A DNA stretch of 64,000 nucleotides from Campylobacter armoricus (GTDB lineage: Bacteria; Campylobacterota; Campylobacteria; Campylobacterales; Campylobacteraceae). Position numbers and translations under genes: made by a program. The stretch's first letter is position 1, and each line of letters begins with the position of its first letter. The DNA is taken from NCBI RefSeq assembly GCF_013372105.1, contig NZ_CP053825.1, positions 1-64,000 of the forward strand, written 5' to 3'. Below, in pieces: positions 22,483 to 32,039 of the stretch. Under the pieces are notes generated by a model. That model was given only the letters and a program-made list of their open reading frames with translations, ran no database searches and was not told the origin of the DNA.

Positions 22483-23390
22483 ATGGTGGGTGTGTGGGAT
22501 TTTTACTAATTTTATTTAAAGAAAATAAATTTAAAATCATTCTTTTTTTACTTTTTAGTATTTTTACAAGTGTATTAGGTGTATTAACTTTAGTTTTTAT
22601 TAATGAATTTTTATTAAAAGTTAATCTTGAAAATTCTAATATTATTTTATATTTTGTATTGCTTTTGCTTGTATTTTTTGCAAGTTCTTCTTTTGTGGAA
22701 ATTGCTTTAAGTGCTTTTGGTCAAAGCTTTATTTTTAAAATGCAAAGAAGAGTTGTAAAACAAATTTTAGACACAAGTGTTTTGAGTATTTTAAACACTA
22801 CTAAGGCAAAGATTTTAGCTTCTTTAAATAATGATGTGCGTAGCATTTCTTTTGGACTTTTAAGATTGCCTGAGTTTATACAATCAAGTGTTTTAATTAT
22901 TTGTGTAAGTACTTATATAGCTTATCTTTCTTTAGAAATTTTCTTTTTGTGCTTGGTGTGGATAGTGTGTGTTTTTTTAGTGGATAATTTTTTGATGAGT
23001 AAGGTGTATTTTTATTTTAAAAATGCTAGGGAAAATGATGATGCCTTGCAAAAAAACTATCAAAACATTTTACAAGGTCATAAAGAGCTAATCCTTAATC
23101 CTTTAAGAGCAAAGCATTATTATGAAAATGAGTTTGAAAAAAATGCTCTGAAAAAGAAAAAAAGTTCTACTATGGGAAATATCTTACATATTTTATCTAA
23201 TAACTGGAGTAATAGTGCTATGCTAGCTTTAGTGGGAGTGGAGTTTTATGTAGCATTAGCTTATGAACTTACAAATTTACAAAATGCTACAACTATAGCT
23301 TTAAGTGTGCTTTTTTTAAGAGCACCACTGGGGGCTATGAAAAGTTCATTTAGTATAGGAATTTGCATTTTACATACACCACAATCTTGA
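22483..23390 (+). pseudogene. Truncated ABC exporter, membrane domain only
   Basis: The remnant encodes about 298 residues of an ABC transporter membrane domain, with hydrophobic helices such as IILFLLFSIFTSVLGVLTLVFI and LYFVLLLLVFFASSSFVEIAL, resembling the SyrD/PvdE cyclic-peptide exporter type. It is doubly damaged. The well-placed ATG (22483, after GGGAGG) reads only eight codons; one extra G near 22496 would join it to the open frame that begins GTG at 22494. At the 3' end, homology stops near LRAPLGAM (about 23340) and the whole nucleotide-binding domain is missing. Transport function is not expected. Confidence 0.75.
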
Positions 23391-23602
23391 GTGAAAAAAA
23401 ATAATGCATAGGCATTGTTTAATTTTTGAATTTTTAGTGTTTTTTCAAAACCATTGTATTTAAAAGTATAATCACTACTTGAATTTAAGGTTTGGAAAAT
23501 TTTATAATTTGTTTTTAGTGGTGGTAAATTGATTTTTATTTTGATTTCTTAGATATAACAAATTGAGATTGTTAAAAGTAACAAATTAAATGAAGAAATA
23601 AA
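23342..23602 (-). pseudogene. Remnant of a thioredoxin-like (TlpA-type) exported protein
   Basis: The minus strand after purM still encodes a recognisable fragment. A hydrophobic leader-like SFNLLLLTISICYI is followed by a stop (23546-23548), then NLPPLKTNYKIFQTLNSSS, NGFEKTLKIQKLNN and AYALFFFTQDCGVCKMQIPILNEL. CGVC (codons at 23372-23383) is a thioredoxin active-site CxxC in the usual position after a beta strand. There is no start codon in place, and everything after NEL is gone, replaced by antisense ABC-gene sequence. This explains the 212-base gap before purM. Confidence 0.65.
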
Positions 23603-24592
23603 TTACTCCAATATTATTCCTTCATTTAATACAACTTCTCCTATTACAAACGCATCTGAATTTTCTAAAACTTTACTTACATTAGATGGATCTACTACCA
23701 TAACCAAACCCACGCCCATATTAAAACTTCTATACATTTCAGCTTCTTCTACACTTTGACCTATATGATAAAAAATTTCAGGAGTTTTTAAATGGTGTTT
23801 TCTAATGATAGCACCTATTCCTCTTGGGAAAACTCTAGGTAAATTTTCTACTAATCCACCGCCTGTAATGTGAGCTAAAGCACTAATAAAAGGTTTTAAT
23901 TTTAAAAAGTCTTTAACATAAATTCTTGTAGGCTCAAGTAAGATATCGATTAAATTTTTACCATCTATTTTATCATCAAACTTAAGCTTTTGTGTTTCAA
24001 ATAATACTTTTCTAGCTAAAGAGTAGCCATTAGAATGCAGTCCGCTACTAGGTAGGGCTAGTAAGATATCTCCATTTTTTACGAAAGTTCTTCTATCGAT
24101 TTCATCTTTTTCAGCCATACCTACTGAAAAACCAGCTAAATCAAAATCATTGTTATGATACATTCCAGGCATTTCAGCAGTTTCCCCACCTATTAGGGCA
24201 CAATTTGCTTTTTTGCAACCATTTGCAATACCTGCTACAACTTTTTTAGCTACTTCTACATCTAATTTTGCAGTTGCATAATAATCTAAGAAAAACAAAG
24301 GCGTAGCAAAATTACAAATTAAATCATTCACACACATTGCTACCAAATCTTCACCTATAGTATCAAATTTTTGACTATCAATAGCAAGGCGTAGTTTTGT
24401 CCCTACTCCATCAGTTGCTGCTAGCATTACTGGATTTTTAAAACCACTCGGTATAGCAAAAGCACCCGAAAATGATCCTATGCCACCTAAAACATTGTTA
24501 TTAAAAGTTTCTTTTACTAAGGGTTTGATTGCTTCTACAAAAGCATTGCCATTATCTATACTTACTCCCGCATCTTCGTAGCTTATATTCAT
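23603..24592 (-). CDS. purM: Phosphoribosylformylglycinamidine cyclo-ligase
   Basis: PurM (AIR synthetase) closes the imidazole ring in the fifth step of purine biosynthesis, using ATP. The 329-residue product shows the family motifs SYEDAGVSIDNGN at the N-terminus, LAATDGVGTKLRLA, LIGGETAEMPGMY, and ALPSSGLHSNGYSLAR, with HITGGGLVENLPRV near 240. The length is slightly short of E. coli PurM (345), normal for this group. It is divergent from coaE, sharing a 57-base promoter gap. Confidence 0.97.
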   Translation of the reverse strand: MNISYEDAGVSIDNGNAFVEAIKPLVKETFNNNVLGGIGSFSGAFAIPSGFKNPVMLAATDGVGTKLRLAIDSQKFDTIGEDLVAMCVNDLICNFATPLFFLDYYATAKLDVEVAKKVVAGIANGCKKANCALIGGETAEMPGMYHNNDFDLAGFSVGMAEKDEIDRRTFVKNGDILLALPSSGLHSNGYSLARKVLFETQKLKFDDKIDGKNLIDILLEPTRIYVKDFLKLKPFISALAHITGGGLVENLPRVFPRGIGAIIRKHHLKTPEIFYHIGQSVEEAEMYRSFNMGVGLVMVVDPSNVSKVLENSDAFVIGEVVLNEGIILE

Positions 24593-24649
24593 TTATCTTC
24601 CTTTAAGAATTTAAAAGGTATTTTAACTAAAAATAATTAAGGCTAAATT

Positions 24650-25252
24650 ATGCAAGATGCTTATTTTATTACTTCAAGTATAGCAGGTGGAAAGTCAAGC
24701 TTTATAAAAATAGTTCAAAATTTAGGTTTTGATACTTTAAGTGCTGACACAATAGCTCACGAGCTTTTGGATAAAAATGCAGATTCTATAGTGAAGCTTT
24801 TTAATAATAATGATTTAATCATAGCAGGAAAGATAGATAGAAAAAAACTTGGCGCTATTGTATTTAATGATTTAAACGCTAAAAAAAAGTTAGAAGATTT
24901 TTTACATCCTAAAATCAAAGAAAAAATTTTACAAAATACCCAAATTTTAGAGAAAAAAAATAAAGCTTTTTTTATAGAATTGCCTTTATTTTTTGAAAAT
25001 AATCATTATCAAAATTTAGGTAAAAGCATTTTGATTTATACTCCAAAGGAACTTTTACTTCAAAGACTTATGCAAAGAGATGGTTTAGATAAAAATGAAG
25101 CATTAAAAAGGATAAATTTGCAACTTGATATAGAAGAAAAGCTTAAAAAGGCTGATTTTGTGATAAAAAATGATTCTAGTTATGAAATATTTGAAAAAAA
25201 TGTGCTAAAGTTTTTAAAATACACTCTAAAGGCGTGTGATGAAATTTTATAA
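24650..25252 (+). CDS. coaE: Dephospho-CoA kinase
   Basis: CoaE phosphorylates the ribose 3'-hydroxyl of dephospho-CoA, the last step of coenzyme A synthesis. The 200-residue product has the P-loop SIAGGKSSF near residues 10-18 (the usual GxxGxGKS with A in place of G), a DTLSADTIAHELL segment with the catalytic aspartate, and the lid-like LLQRLMQRDGLDKNEAL. The C-terminal ADFVIKNDSS motif is typical. Its 3' end overlaps dapF by about 14 bases. Confidence 0.94.
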   Translation: MQDAYFITSSIAGGKSSFIKIVQNLGFDTLSADTIAHELLDKNADSIVKLFNNNDLIIAGKIDRKKLGAIVFNDLNAKKKLEDFLHPKIKEKILQNTQILEKKNKAFFIELPLFFENNHYQNLGKSILIYTPKELLLQRLMQRDGLDKNEALKRINLQLDIEEKLKKADFVIKNDSSYEIFEKNVLKFLKYTLKACDEIL

Positions 25253-25988
25253 GTATTGTGCAAGTGGAAATGATTTTGTGGTTTTTGCAGATAAGGAAAA
25301 AAAAGAACGCAGTGAAATAGCTAAAATTCTTTGTAATCGTTATGAGGGTATAGGTGCTGATGGACTTATAGTTATAGTGCCTCATAATAGATTTGATTTT
25401 GAATGGGAATTTTATAATTGTGATGGAAGCAAGGCAAATATGTGTGGCAATGGAGCTAGGGCCGCGGCACATTTTGCACACCATTACCTTAAAAAATCGC
25501 AATATTTAAATTTTTTAACAGGTGCGGGGCTTATAAAATCTTTTGTTGATGATGATATGGTTGAAATTAAATTAAGTAGTGTAAAAGATGTTAAAGAGCC
25601 TTTTGAATATAAAAACAGAACTTGGCAAGGTTGTAATACAGGAGTTCCACATTTGGTTACTTTTGTAGAGTCTTTAGATGAGTTTGATTTAGAATTATGC
25701 AAATATATGCGTAAAAGATACAATGCAAATATTAATTTTGTAAAAATAGTAAATGATGAATTTATAAAAGTTAGAACTTTTGAGCGTGGGGTAGAAGATG
25801 AAACTTTAGCTTGCGGAACAGGTATGGGAGCTTGTTTTTATCTTGCTTATTTAAAGCAAAAAGTAAAAAATGATATTTTGGTTAAGCCAAAAAGTAATGA
25901 AAATTTGTATTTTAGATTAGAAGATGAACAGATATTTTTTAGAGGAAAGGTAAAGTGCTGTTTTGAAGCTGATTATAATTTTACTTAG
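25239..25988 (+). CDS. dapF: Diaminopimelate epimerase
   Basis: DapF converts LL- to meso-diaminopimelate for lysine and peptidoglycan synthesis. The 249-residue product has both catalytic cysteine regions: the first in NMCGNGARAAAHF and the second in ETLACGTGMGACF. It opens with the conserved KYCASGNDFVVF. The ATG at 25239 is preferred to the GTG one codon earlier because it matches the conserved N-terminus and sits in the coupled overlap with coaE. It is shorter than E. coli DapF (274) but complete. Confidence 0.96.
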   Translation: MKFYKYCASGNDFVVFADKEKKERSEIAKILCNRYEGIGADGLIVIVPHNRFDFEWEFYNCDGSKANMCGNGARAAAHFAHHYLKKSQYLNFLTGAGLIKSFVDDDMVEIKLSSVKDVKEPFEYKNRTWQGCNTGVPHLVTFVESLDEFDLELCKYMRKRYNANINFVKIVNDEFIKVRTFERGVEDETLACGTGMGACFYLAYLKQKVKNDILVKPKSNENLYFRLEDEQIFFRGKVKCCFEADYNFT

Positions 25989-26670
25989 TAGTATTTTATT
26001 CGTGAAAGCGGATTTTATAGCGGGTTTTGATGAGAGTTATTATGCTTTAAGTATAAAAGAAAAACGCGAAGTTTTCATACAAAAAATCAACTCTTTACTA
26101 GATATCTCCTTTAAAGAGGTAGAAGCAGAAAGGAAATTCGTAGAGTCTTTTTTCAAGGAAGCTATAAAAAAGAATTTTAGAAATTTAAATTCTAAGGCTA
26201 TGGAAAAATTATGGTTTTTAAAAGAAAAATATCGCATTAAAAATTTATATGATTTAAAAGAATATCAAACACGCATTCAAAAAGTTCCAAAATCTTTAGC
26301 CATAGCTCAAGCTATTATAGAAAGTGCAACTGGTACAAGCCGCTTTGCAAAAGAGGCAAATAATTTGTTTGGTGAATGGACTTGGGGTGAAAAAGGTTTA
26401 ATTCCTAAAGAAAGAAGTGAAGGTAAAACCCATAAAATTCGTATATTTGATACTTTGCAAGAAAGTGTAGATTCTTATGTGCTTAATCTAAACCGCCATG
26501 ATGCTTATAAAGAATTTAGAATTTGGAGATGGGATACTATAAGTCAAAATGAAAAACTTGATGGTAAAGAAGCGGCAAATCATTTAGAAAAATATTCAGA
26601 AATTAAAAGTAATTACACTAAACTTATTATTTCTATTATCAATCAACATGAGCTTGATAAATTAGATTAA
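25963..26670 (+). CDS. Bax-family peptidoglycan hydrolase (glucosaminidase fold), periplasmic
   Basis: The 235-residue product has a short signal peptide (MKLIIILLSSILFVKA) and a C-terminal glucosaminidase-type domain. AQAIIESATGTSRFAKEANNLFGEWTW holds the catalytic glutamate, and FDTLQESVDSYVLNLNRHDAY and AANHLEKYSEI follow, all typical of the Bax/FlgJ-like family. It would cut glycan strands in the periplasm. The start is a UUG at 25963 inside dapF; no later in-frame ATG would preserve the signal peptide. It is the last gene of the coaE-dapF run and is convergent with the ATPase gene, with stops overlapping by 4 bases. Confidence 0.85.
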   Translation: MKLIIILLSSILFVKADFIAGFDESYYALSIKEKREVFIQKINSLLDISFKEVEAERKFVESFFKEAIKKNFRNLNSKAMEKLWFLKEKYRIKNLYDLKEYQTRIQKVPKSLAIAQAIIESATGTSRFAKEANNLFGEWTWGEKGLIPKERSEGKTHKIRIFDTLQESVDSYVLNLNRHDAYKEFRIWRWDTISQNEKLDGKEAANHLEKYSEIKSNYTKLIISIINQHELDKLD

Positions 26671-27728
26671 TTTCCTAAAGCCCATTCATCAAAAGGTAAA
26701 ATCATCACGCGAATTCCTTCTATAAAAAATTCATCTCTTTGTGAAAGTGTGATGATGTAAATGGTTGAAAGTGGAAGCTGATTTTTGCTAAGAATTTTTT
26801 TTACTTTTAATGTTAGCAAGTCTTTATCTTTGAAAGGTGAGCATAAAAATGCATTTTTAAAGCTCGGTAAGTAAAAATCAAAATGCTTAGTGTAAAAAAT
26901 TTCTTGCTTGAATTTAAACAGCTCACTTAAAACCAAATTTTCAAATAAAGCACTAAAATCCTTTTGCACACTAAGAGAATTCTTCAAAGAAAAATCCCAA
27001 AAATACACTTTTTTTAGATTTTTTTCATAATTTTTTACAAAATACAAAGTATAGTTTGCTTCTAAATTTTCTATACTTTTATATAAAGTATCTTTAGAAA
27101 TTTTGATGGTTTTTTTTAAAATTTTAAATAATTCATTAACGCTAAATTCATTTCCTAGCTCTAGGGAGATTTGTTTGAGTATATTAAGTTCTAAGGAGCT
27201 ATAAAAGCTTTTTAGATAAGATGAACCCGTGTTTAAATTGTGATTTAAGATAATATTACGACCCATATGTAAAAAATAACTCATCATGGTTTTAGTATCT
27301 ATGTATTTTTTATTTAAGCTCAAAAATTCTTCAAAATCTAAATAATCAAGATGAATTTCTTCAAAATGATCTAAATGTAAATTCGAATTATATGTACTTA
27401 GTATGATTTGTAAATTTAAATGTTTTAAACTATTAAAATCAAATCCATAGTTAAAATTACAAAGTATTAGAAATTTAATTTGTAGATTGTAAGTTAAAAA
27501 AGAATTTAAATAAGTTAAGTCATTAATGTTAAATCTTAAATCATCACAATCAATAAAAAGAATATTTTCACTTTTATATAAAGATAAAAAATTTAAAATA
27601 AAATTTTTTTTACCACTTGCAAAACCACCTTTTATAATGATGTTTTTATGAGTTTGAATTTGAAGTTTTCTTTCATTAAATTTTTGAATTTTTGGATAAT
27701 TATCATAAAAAAATTGTAGAGATTTCAT
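26667..27728 (-). CDS. AAA-type ATP-binding protein (AAA_14/DUF4143-like)
   Basis: The 353-residue product has a P-loop IKGGFASGKKNFIL near residue 41 and a Walker B-like ILFIDCDDLRF. A middle winged-helix-like region (LKQISLELGNEFSVNELFKILKK) is followed by a C-terminal half resembling the DUF4143 nuclease-like domain. Such proteins are common orphan ATPases of unknown role. The ATG at 27728 is chosen; an upstream in-frame ATG at 27755 would overlap the tRNA gene. It begins 16 bases after the mature 3' end of tRNA-Ala and may be read from the tRNA promoter. Confidence 0.75.
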   Translation of the reverse strand: MKSLQFFYDNYPKIQKFNERKLQIQTHKNIIIKGGFASGKKNFILNFLSLYKSENILFIDCDDLRFNINDLTYLNSFLTYNLQIKFLILCNFNYGFDFNSLKHLNLQIILSTYNSNLHLDHFEEIHLDYLDFEEFLSLNKKYIDTKTMMSYFLHMGRNIILNHNLNTGSSYLKSFYSSLELNILKQISLELGNEFSVNELFKILKKTIKISKDTLYKSIENLEANYTLYFVKNYEKNLKKVYFWDFSLKNSLSVQKDFSALFENLVLSELFKFKQEIFYTKHFDFYLPSFKNAFLCSPFKDKDLLTLKVKKILSKNQLPLSTIYIITLSQRDEFFIEGIRVMILPFDEWALGN

Positions 27729-27744
27729 AATTTTCTTTAGTATT

Positions 27745-27820
27745 TGGTGGAGCATAGCGGGTTCGAACCGCTGACCCCAACGCTGCCAGCGTTGTGCTCT
27801 CCCAGCTGAGCTAATGCCCC
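27745..27820 (-). tRNA. tRNA-Ala (GGC anticodon)
   Basis: The 76-base gene folds as a full cloverleaf on the minus strand. Acceptor GGGGCAT pairs with ATGCTCC and keeps the alanine identity G3-U70 pair. The anticodon arm CAACG/CGTTG encloses loop CTGGCAG with GGC. The T arm carries GTTCGAA, and CCA is encoded at the 3' end. Confidence 0.96.
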
Positions 27821-27949
27821 TTAAATTTTTGAAATAATACTATATTTTTTCTTAGATTTTCTTAATATATAAAAAATATAAACAAATATAATAAAACTTA
27901 ATTTTATCCTTTTAAAAAGGAAAATAATTTAAAAAAATATATAAAAATC

Positions 27950-27979
27950 TTGACATATCAAAAGCTCTTTTTATATAAT
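27950..27979 (+). promoter_or_regulatory. Sigma-70 promoter of the S10-spc operon
   Basis: A perfect TTGACA (27950-27955) is followed after 18 bases by a perfect TATAAT (27974-27979). Full consensus at both hexamers is rare in Campylobacter and suits a highly expressed ribosomal operon. Upstream A/T runs from 27840 may act as an UP element. Confidence 0.85.
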
Positions 27980-28001
27980 CTCAACATCATTTTATATGGT
28001 G

Positions 28002-28021
28002 GTTAGATTTTTGTATCTAAC
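28002..28021 (+). ncRNA. Hairpin in the rpsJ leader
   Basis: GTTAGAT (28002-28008) pairs with ATCTAAC (28015-28021) around a 6-base loop in the roughly 60-base leader before rpsJ. It may stabilise the transcript or serve in ribosomal-protein feedback; only the structure is visible. Confidence 0.45.
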
Positions 28022-28044
28022 GAGTTCTTTACAAAGGAAAAAAT

Positions 28045-28356
28045 ATGGAAAGAATCAGGCTTAAGCTAAAAGCTTATGACCACAGAGTTCTAGATCGCAC
28101 AGTTGCAGCAATTGTAGAAGCTGTTAAAAGAACAGGTGCTGACATTAGAGGTCCAGTGCCGATGCCTACAAAAATCAAAAGATATACAGTTTTGAAATCT
28201 CCACATATCAACAAAGATTCACGCGAACAATTTGAGATGAGAATTCATGCTCGTATGCTTGATATAGTAGCAGCTACTCCAGATACAGTAGATTCACTCA
28301 CTAAGCTTGACTTGGCTCCTGAAGTCAATGTTGAAGTAAGAGCTATGGGTAAATAA
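28045..28356 (+). CDS. rpsJ: 30S ribosomal protein S10
   Basis: S10 is a head protein of the 30S subunit and, as NusE, also works in transcription antitermination. The 103-residue product starts [17 protein letters not shown] and keeps the conserved [19 protein letters not shown] and [12 protein letters not shown] stretches. First gene of a 21-gene S10-spc run; it follows a consensus promoter and a hairpin leader, with AAAGGAAAAA before the ATG. Confidence 0.98.
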   Translation: MERIRLKLKAYDHRVLDRTVAAIVEAVKRTGADIRGPVPMPTKIKRYTVLKSPHINKDSREQFEMRIHARMLDIVAATPDTVDSLTKLDLAPEVNVEVRAMGK

Positions 28357-28365
28357 GGATAGAAT

Positions 28366-28941
28366 ATGGAATACATTGTAGAAAAAATTGGTATGAGTAG
28401 AACAATTAGCACACCAAGCATTCCTGTAACCTTACTTAAACTTGTTCAAACTAAAGTATGTGAAGTAGAAAATGGGAAAGCTTTAGTTGCTTATGTAAAA
28501 GGCAAAACAAATAATAAATGTATTGCTGGTCAGCAAAAAAAATACAATCTTTCAGCAGAATTTAATAGATTTGCTTCTTTAGAAGTAGCAAATACACAAG
28601 CAGGTGATATTGATCTTAATCCTTTAAAAGAAGCTTCAATTTTAAAAGTAAGTTTTAATTCTAAAGGTAGAGGTTATAGTGGTGTTGTTAAAAGACATGG
28701 TTTTGCTGGTGGTCCTGCAAGTCATGGTTCAAGATTCCACAGAAGACACGGATCGATTGGTAACCGCGAATGGCCAGGTCGTGTTCAACCAGGTATGAAA
28801 ATGGCAGGACACTATGGTAATGTAAAAGTTACTGTGAAAAATGAAGTAGTATCATTTGATGAAGAAAATGGAATTTTGGTTGTAAAAGGTGCGGTTCCAG
28901 GACATAATGGTGCTATGGGTAAAATAAGGATTGCAAAATGA
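28366..28941 (+). CDS. rplC: 50S ribosomal protein L3
   Basis: L3 is an early assembly protein of the 50S subunit whose central loop approaches the peptidyl-transferase centre. The 191-residue product contains that loop, from [19 protein letters not shown] to [16 protein letters not shown], and the terminal [19 protein letters not shown]. It is shorter than E. coli L3 (209), usual for Epsilonproteobacteria. Its end overlaps the rplD start by 4 bases (ATGA). Confidence 0.98.
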   Translation: MEYIVEKIGMSRTISTPSIPVTLLKLVQTKVCEVENGKALVAYVKGKTNNKCIAGQQKKYNLSAEFNRFASLEVANTQAGDIDLNPLKEASILKVSFNSKGRGYSGVVKRHGFAGGPASHGSRFHRRHGSIGNREWPGRVQPGMKMAGHYGNVKVTVKNEVVSFDEENGILVVKGAVPGHNGAMGKIRIAK

Positions 28942-29552
28942 GTAAAGTAACTGTTTTAAATGATAAATTTGAAAAAGCTAGTGAACTCGATCTTCCAGCA
29001 AAATATGCAGAAGTTAATCCTCACAACCTTTATTTATATGTAAAATCTTATCTTGCTAGCCTTAGAGCAAACACAGCTCATACTAAAGGTAGAAGCGATG
29101 TAAGCGGTGGTGGTAAAAAACCATGGAGACAAAAAGGTCGTGGTGGTGCAAGAGCAGGTTCAACAAGAACGAATGTTTGGGTTGGTGGTGCTGTAGCATT
29201 TGGTCCTACAAACAATCGTAACTATTTTCAAAAAGTTAATAAAAAACAAAAACGCTTAGCGCTTGAAAGAGCATTGGCTGATAAAGCACAAAACAATGCA
29301 TTATTCTCAGTAGATAGTTTAAGCATTGAAAGCGGTAAAACAAAAGATGCAAATGCAGTTATTAAAAAGCTTGGTTTAAAAGATGCTTTAATTGTAAAAG
29401 ATTTACTAGATGAAAAAACACTTCTTGCTTTTAGAAACTTAGCAAATTGCTATGTAGTTGATATTAGCGAAGTAAATGCTTATTTAGTATCTGTATTTAA
29501 TGCTGTTATCATTGAAAAAGCAGCGCTTGAATCTATCGTAAAAGAGGGTTAA
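28938..29552 (+). CDS. rplD: 50S ribosomal protein L4
   Basis: L4 lines the nascent-peptide exit tunnel with its extended loop; in E. coli it also represses the S10 operon. The 204-residue product has the tunnel loop segment [20 protein letters not shown] and the following [10 protein letters not shown]. The start lies within the end of rplC, indicating translational coupling. Whether it binds the hairpin leader here is not known. Confidence 0.98.
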   Translation: MSKVTVLNDKFEKASELDLPAKYAEVNPHNLYLYVKSYLASLRANTAHTKGRSDVSGGGKKPWRQKGRGGARAGSTRTNVWVGGAVAFGPTNNRNYFQKVNKKQKRLALERALADKAQNNALFSVDSLSIESGKTKDANAVIKKLGLKDALIVKDLLDEKTLLAFRNLANCYVVDISEVNAYLVSVFNAVIIEKAALESIVKEG

Positions 29553-29553
29553 A

Positions 29554-29835
29554 ATGGCAGATATTACTGATATAAAAACAATACTTTACACTGAAAAAAG
29601 CTTAAACCTTCAAGAGCAAGGTGTTGTAGTGATTCAAACTTCTCCAAAAATGACTAAAAATGGTCTAAAAGAAGTTTTAAGAGAATATTTTGGTGTAACT
29701 CCAGTAAGAATTAATTCTTTAAAAATGGATGGAAAAGTAAAGCGTTTTAGAGGTCGTGAAGGTCAAAGAAATAGCTTTAAAAAATTCTATGTTAAGCTAC
29801 CAGAAGGTGTGAGCTTAGAAAGTTCGGAGGCATAA
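29554..29835 (+). CDS. rplW: 50S ribosomal protein L23
   Basis: L23 sits at the exit of the polypeptide tunnel and docks trigger factor and SRP. The 93-residue product has [12 protein letters not shown] near the start and [22 protein letters not shown] in the middle, both family hallmarks. It is separated from rplD by a single base. Confidence 0.97.
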   Translation: MADITDIKTILYTEKSLNLQEQGVVVIQTSPKMTKNGLKEVLREYFGVTPVRINSLKMDGKVKRFRGREGQRNSFKKFYVKLPEGVSLESSEA

Positions 29836-29836
29836 G

Positions 29837-30667
29837 ATGGCAATTAAAACTTATAAACCATATACTCCAAGTAGAAGATACATCACAGGTGTAAGCTCTG
29901 ATGATATCACAGCAAAAGCTAGTGTGCGTTCATTACTTGTAAAACTTCCAGCTCATGCAGGTCGTAACAATAATGGTAGAATCACAAGCCGTCATAAAGA
30001 AGCAGGTGCTAAAAAACTTTACAGAATTATAGATTTTAAAAGAAGAAAATTTGGTATTGAAGGTAAAGTTGAAGCAATCGAGTACGATCCATACAGAAAT
30101 TGTCGTATTGCATTAATCTCTTATAGAGATGGTGAAAAAAGATACATCTTACAACCAAAAGGTTTAAGTGTTGGTGATGTTGTTTGTGCTGCTGAAAGCG
30201 GACTTGACATTAAACCAGGTAATGCAATGAAATTAAGAAACATCCCAGTGGGTACTATCGTACACAATATCGAGTTAAAGCCAGGTAAAGGCGGTCAAAT
30301 GATCCGTTCAGCAGGTGCTTATGCTCAATTAATGGGTAAAGAAGAAAAGTATGTTATTTTAAGACTTGCAAGTGGTGAAATGAGACAAGTTTTAGCTGAA
30401 TGTATGGCAAGTATCGGTGAAGTTGGTAATGAAGAATGGTCAAATGTGACTATTGGTAAAGCTGGCAGAAATCGCCATAGAGGTATTCGTCCTCAAACAA
30501 GAGGTTCTGCGATGAACCCAGTTGATCACCCGCACGGTGGGGGTGAAGGTAAGAAAAATTCAGGCCGTCATCCAGTTACTCCATGGGGTAAACCAACTAA
30601 AGGTGCTAAAACTCGCCGTAAAAAAGCTAGCGATAAGCTAATAATTTCAAGAAGAAAAGGAAAGTAA
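29837..30667 (+). CDS. rplB: 50S ribosomal protein L2
   Basis: L2 is needed for subunit association and peptidyl-transferase activity. The 276-residue product carries YKPYTPSRR at the start, the RNA-binding [28 protein letters not shown] region and the conserved [14 protein letters not shown] loop with the functionally important histidine. The length matches the family. One base separates it from rplW, and GGAGGC precedes the ATG. Confidence 0.98.
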   Translation: MAIKTYKPYTPSRRYITGVSSDDITAKASVRSLLVKLPAHAGRNNNGRITSRHKEAGAKKLYRIIDFKRRKFGIEGKVEAIEYDPYRNCRIALISYRDGEKRYILQPKGLSVGDVVCAAESGLDIKPGNAMKLRNIPVGTIVHNIELKPGKGGQMIRSAGAYAQLMGKEEKYVILRLASGEMRQVLAECMASIGEVGNEEWSNVTIGKAGRNRHRGIRPQTRGSAMNPVDHPHGGGEGKKNSGRHPVTPWGKPTKGAKTRRKKASDKLIISRRKGK

Positions 30668-30668
30668 G

Positions 30669-30950
30669 ATGGCTAGGTCACTAAAAAAAGGTCCTTTTGT
30701 TGATGACCATGTAATGAAAAAAGTCATCGCTGCTAAAAAAGCTAACGATGGTAAGCCAATTAAAACTTGGTCAAGACGCAGCACTATTATACCTGATATG
30801 ATAGGTTTAACTTTTAATGTTCATAATGGAAAAAGCTTTATCCCAGTATATATTACTGAAAATCATATAGGTTATAAATTAGGTGAATTTGCACCTACTA
30901 GAACATTTAAGGGTCATAAAGGCTCTGTTCAGAAAAAAATAGGTAAGTAA
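30669..30950 (+). CDS. rpsS: 30S ribosomal protein S19
   Basis: S19 is in the head of the 30S subunit next to S13 and contacts the A-site finger. The 93-residue product has the signature [18 protein letters not shown], then [14 protein letters not shown] and [15 protein letters not shown]-type sequence ([16 protein letters not shown]). Only one base separates it from rplB. Confidence 0.98.
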   Translation: MARSLKKGPFVDDHVMKKVIAAKKANDGKPIKTWSRRSTIIPDMIGLTFNVHNGKSFIPVYITENHIGYKLGEFAPTRTFKGHKGSVQKKIGK

Positions 30951-30959
30951 GGGAGATTT

Positions 30960-31334
30960 ATGAGTAGAGCATTAATTAAATTCATAAGATTATCTCCAAC
31001 TAAAGCGAGATTGATTGCTAGGGAAGTTCAAGGTATGAATGCAGAGCTTGCATTAGCTAGTTTAAAATTTATGCCAAACAAAGGCGCTAAATTTATAGCA
31101 AATGCTATTTCAAGTGCTGTGGCAAATGGCGGATTTGAAGCAAATGAAGTTGTTGTTTCAAGTTGTCGTATTGATGCTGGTGCGGTTTTAAAAAGATTTA
31201 GACCAAGAGCTAGGGGAAGTGCTAGTCGTATTAGAAAGCCAACTTCACACATTTTGGTAGAAGTTAGTAAAGTAGAAGCAAGTGCTGAAAAAACTACAAA
31301 AGCTAAAAAAGCATCAGTGAAAAAGGAAAGCTAA
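30960..31334 (+). CDS. rplV: 50S ribosomal protein L22
   Basis: L22 borders the peptide exit tunnel; its beta-hairpin tip is where macrolide-resistance changes occur. The 124-residue product has [17 protein letters not shown] at the start and the tunnel hairpin region [19 protein letters not shown]. It has a lysine-rich tail of about 20 residues ([14 protein letters not shown]) beyond the usual end. AGGGAGATTT precedes the ATG. Confidence 0.97.
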   Translation: MSRALIKFIRLSPTKARLIAREVQGMNAELALASLKFMPNKGAKFIANAISSAVANGGFEANEVVVSSCRIDAGAVLKRFRPRARGSASRIRKPTSHILVEVSKVEASAEKTTKAKKASVKKES

Positions 31335-31335
31335 T

Positions 31336-32037
31336 ATGGGACAAAAAGTAAATCCGATTGGTTTAAGACTAGGAATTAATAGAAACTGGGAATCAAGATG
31401 GTTTCCTACAAAAGCTAATTTAGCAGAAAATATTGGTGAAGATTATAAAATCAGAACTTTCTTAAAAAGAAAACTTTATTATGCTGGAATTAGCCAAATT
31501 CTTGTAGAAAGAACAGCTAAAAAACTTCGTGTTACTGTTGTAGCTGCAAGACCGGGAATTATTATTGGTAAAAAAGGTAGTGATGTTGATGTTCTAAGAA
31601 AAGAACTTCAAGATTTAATTAAAAAAGAAATTAATATCAACATCAAAGAAGAAAGAAAAGCAGGTGCTTCAGCTCAACTTGCAGCTGAAAGTGTTGCTAC
31701 TCAACTTGAAAAAAGAATTGCTTTTAGAAGAGCAATGAAAAAAGTAATTCAAGGGGCGCAAAAAGCAGGTGCTAAAGGGATTAAAGTTTCAGTTTCAGGC
31801 CGTTTAGGTGGTGCTGAAATGGCAAGAACAGAATGGTATCTAGAAGGTCGTGTTCCACTTCATACTTTAAGAGCAAAAATCGATTATGGTTTTGCTGAAG
31901 CTCATACTACTTATGGAAATATAGGTATTAAAGTGTGGATCTTCAAAGGTGAAGTTTTACAAAAAGGTGTTCAACCTGAAAAAACCGAAGAAAACGCTCC
32001 AGCTAAAAAAACTAGAAGAGCAAGAAGAGGTAAATAA
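31336..32037 (+). CDS. rpsC: 30S ribosomal protein S3
   Basis: S3 forms part of the mRNA entry channel and has helicase activity with S4 and S5. The 233-residue product contains the KH-domain signature [13 protein letters not shown] and the C-terminal [26 protein letters not shown] block. It ends in a basic tail [10 protein letters not shown]. It starts one base after rplV. Confidence 0.98.
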   Translation: MGQKVNPIGLRLGINRNWESRWFPTKANLAENIGEDYKIRTFLKRKLYYAGISQILVERTAKKLRVTVVAARPGIIIGKKGSDVDVLRKELQDLIKKEININIKEERKAGASAQLAAESVATQLEKRIAFRRAMKKVIQGAQKAGAKGIKVSVSGRLGGAEMARTEWYLEGRVPLHTLRAKIDYGFAEAHTTYGNIGIKVWIFKGEVLQKGVQPEKTEENAPAKKTRRARRGK

Positions 32038-32039
32038 TC

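Noticed and set aside
23500-23602. Extension of purM or a functional small gene downstream of it
   Set aside because: The frame after the purM stop has no start codon and contains an internal stop; it reads as the decayed leader of the thioredoxin-like remnant.
27729-27755. Longer start for the ATPase gene at 27755
   Set aside because: It would overlap the 3' end of the tRNA-Ala gene; the ATG at 27728 avoids this.
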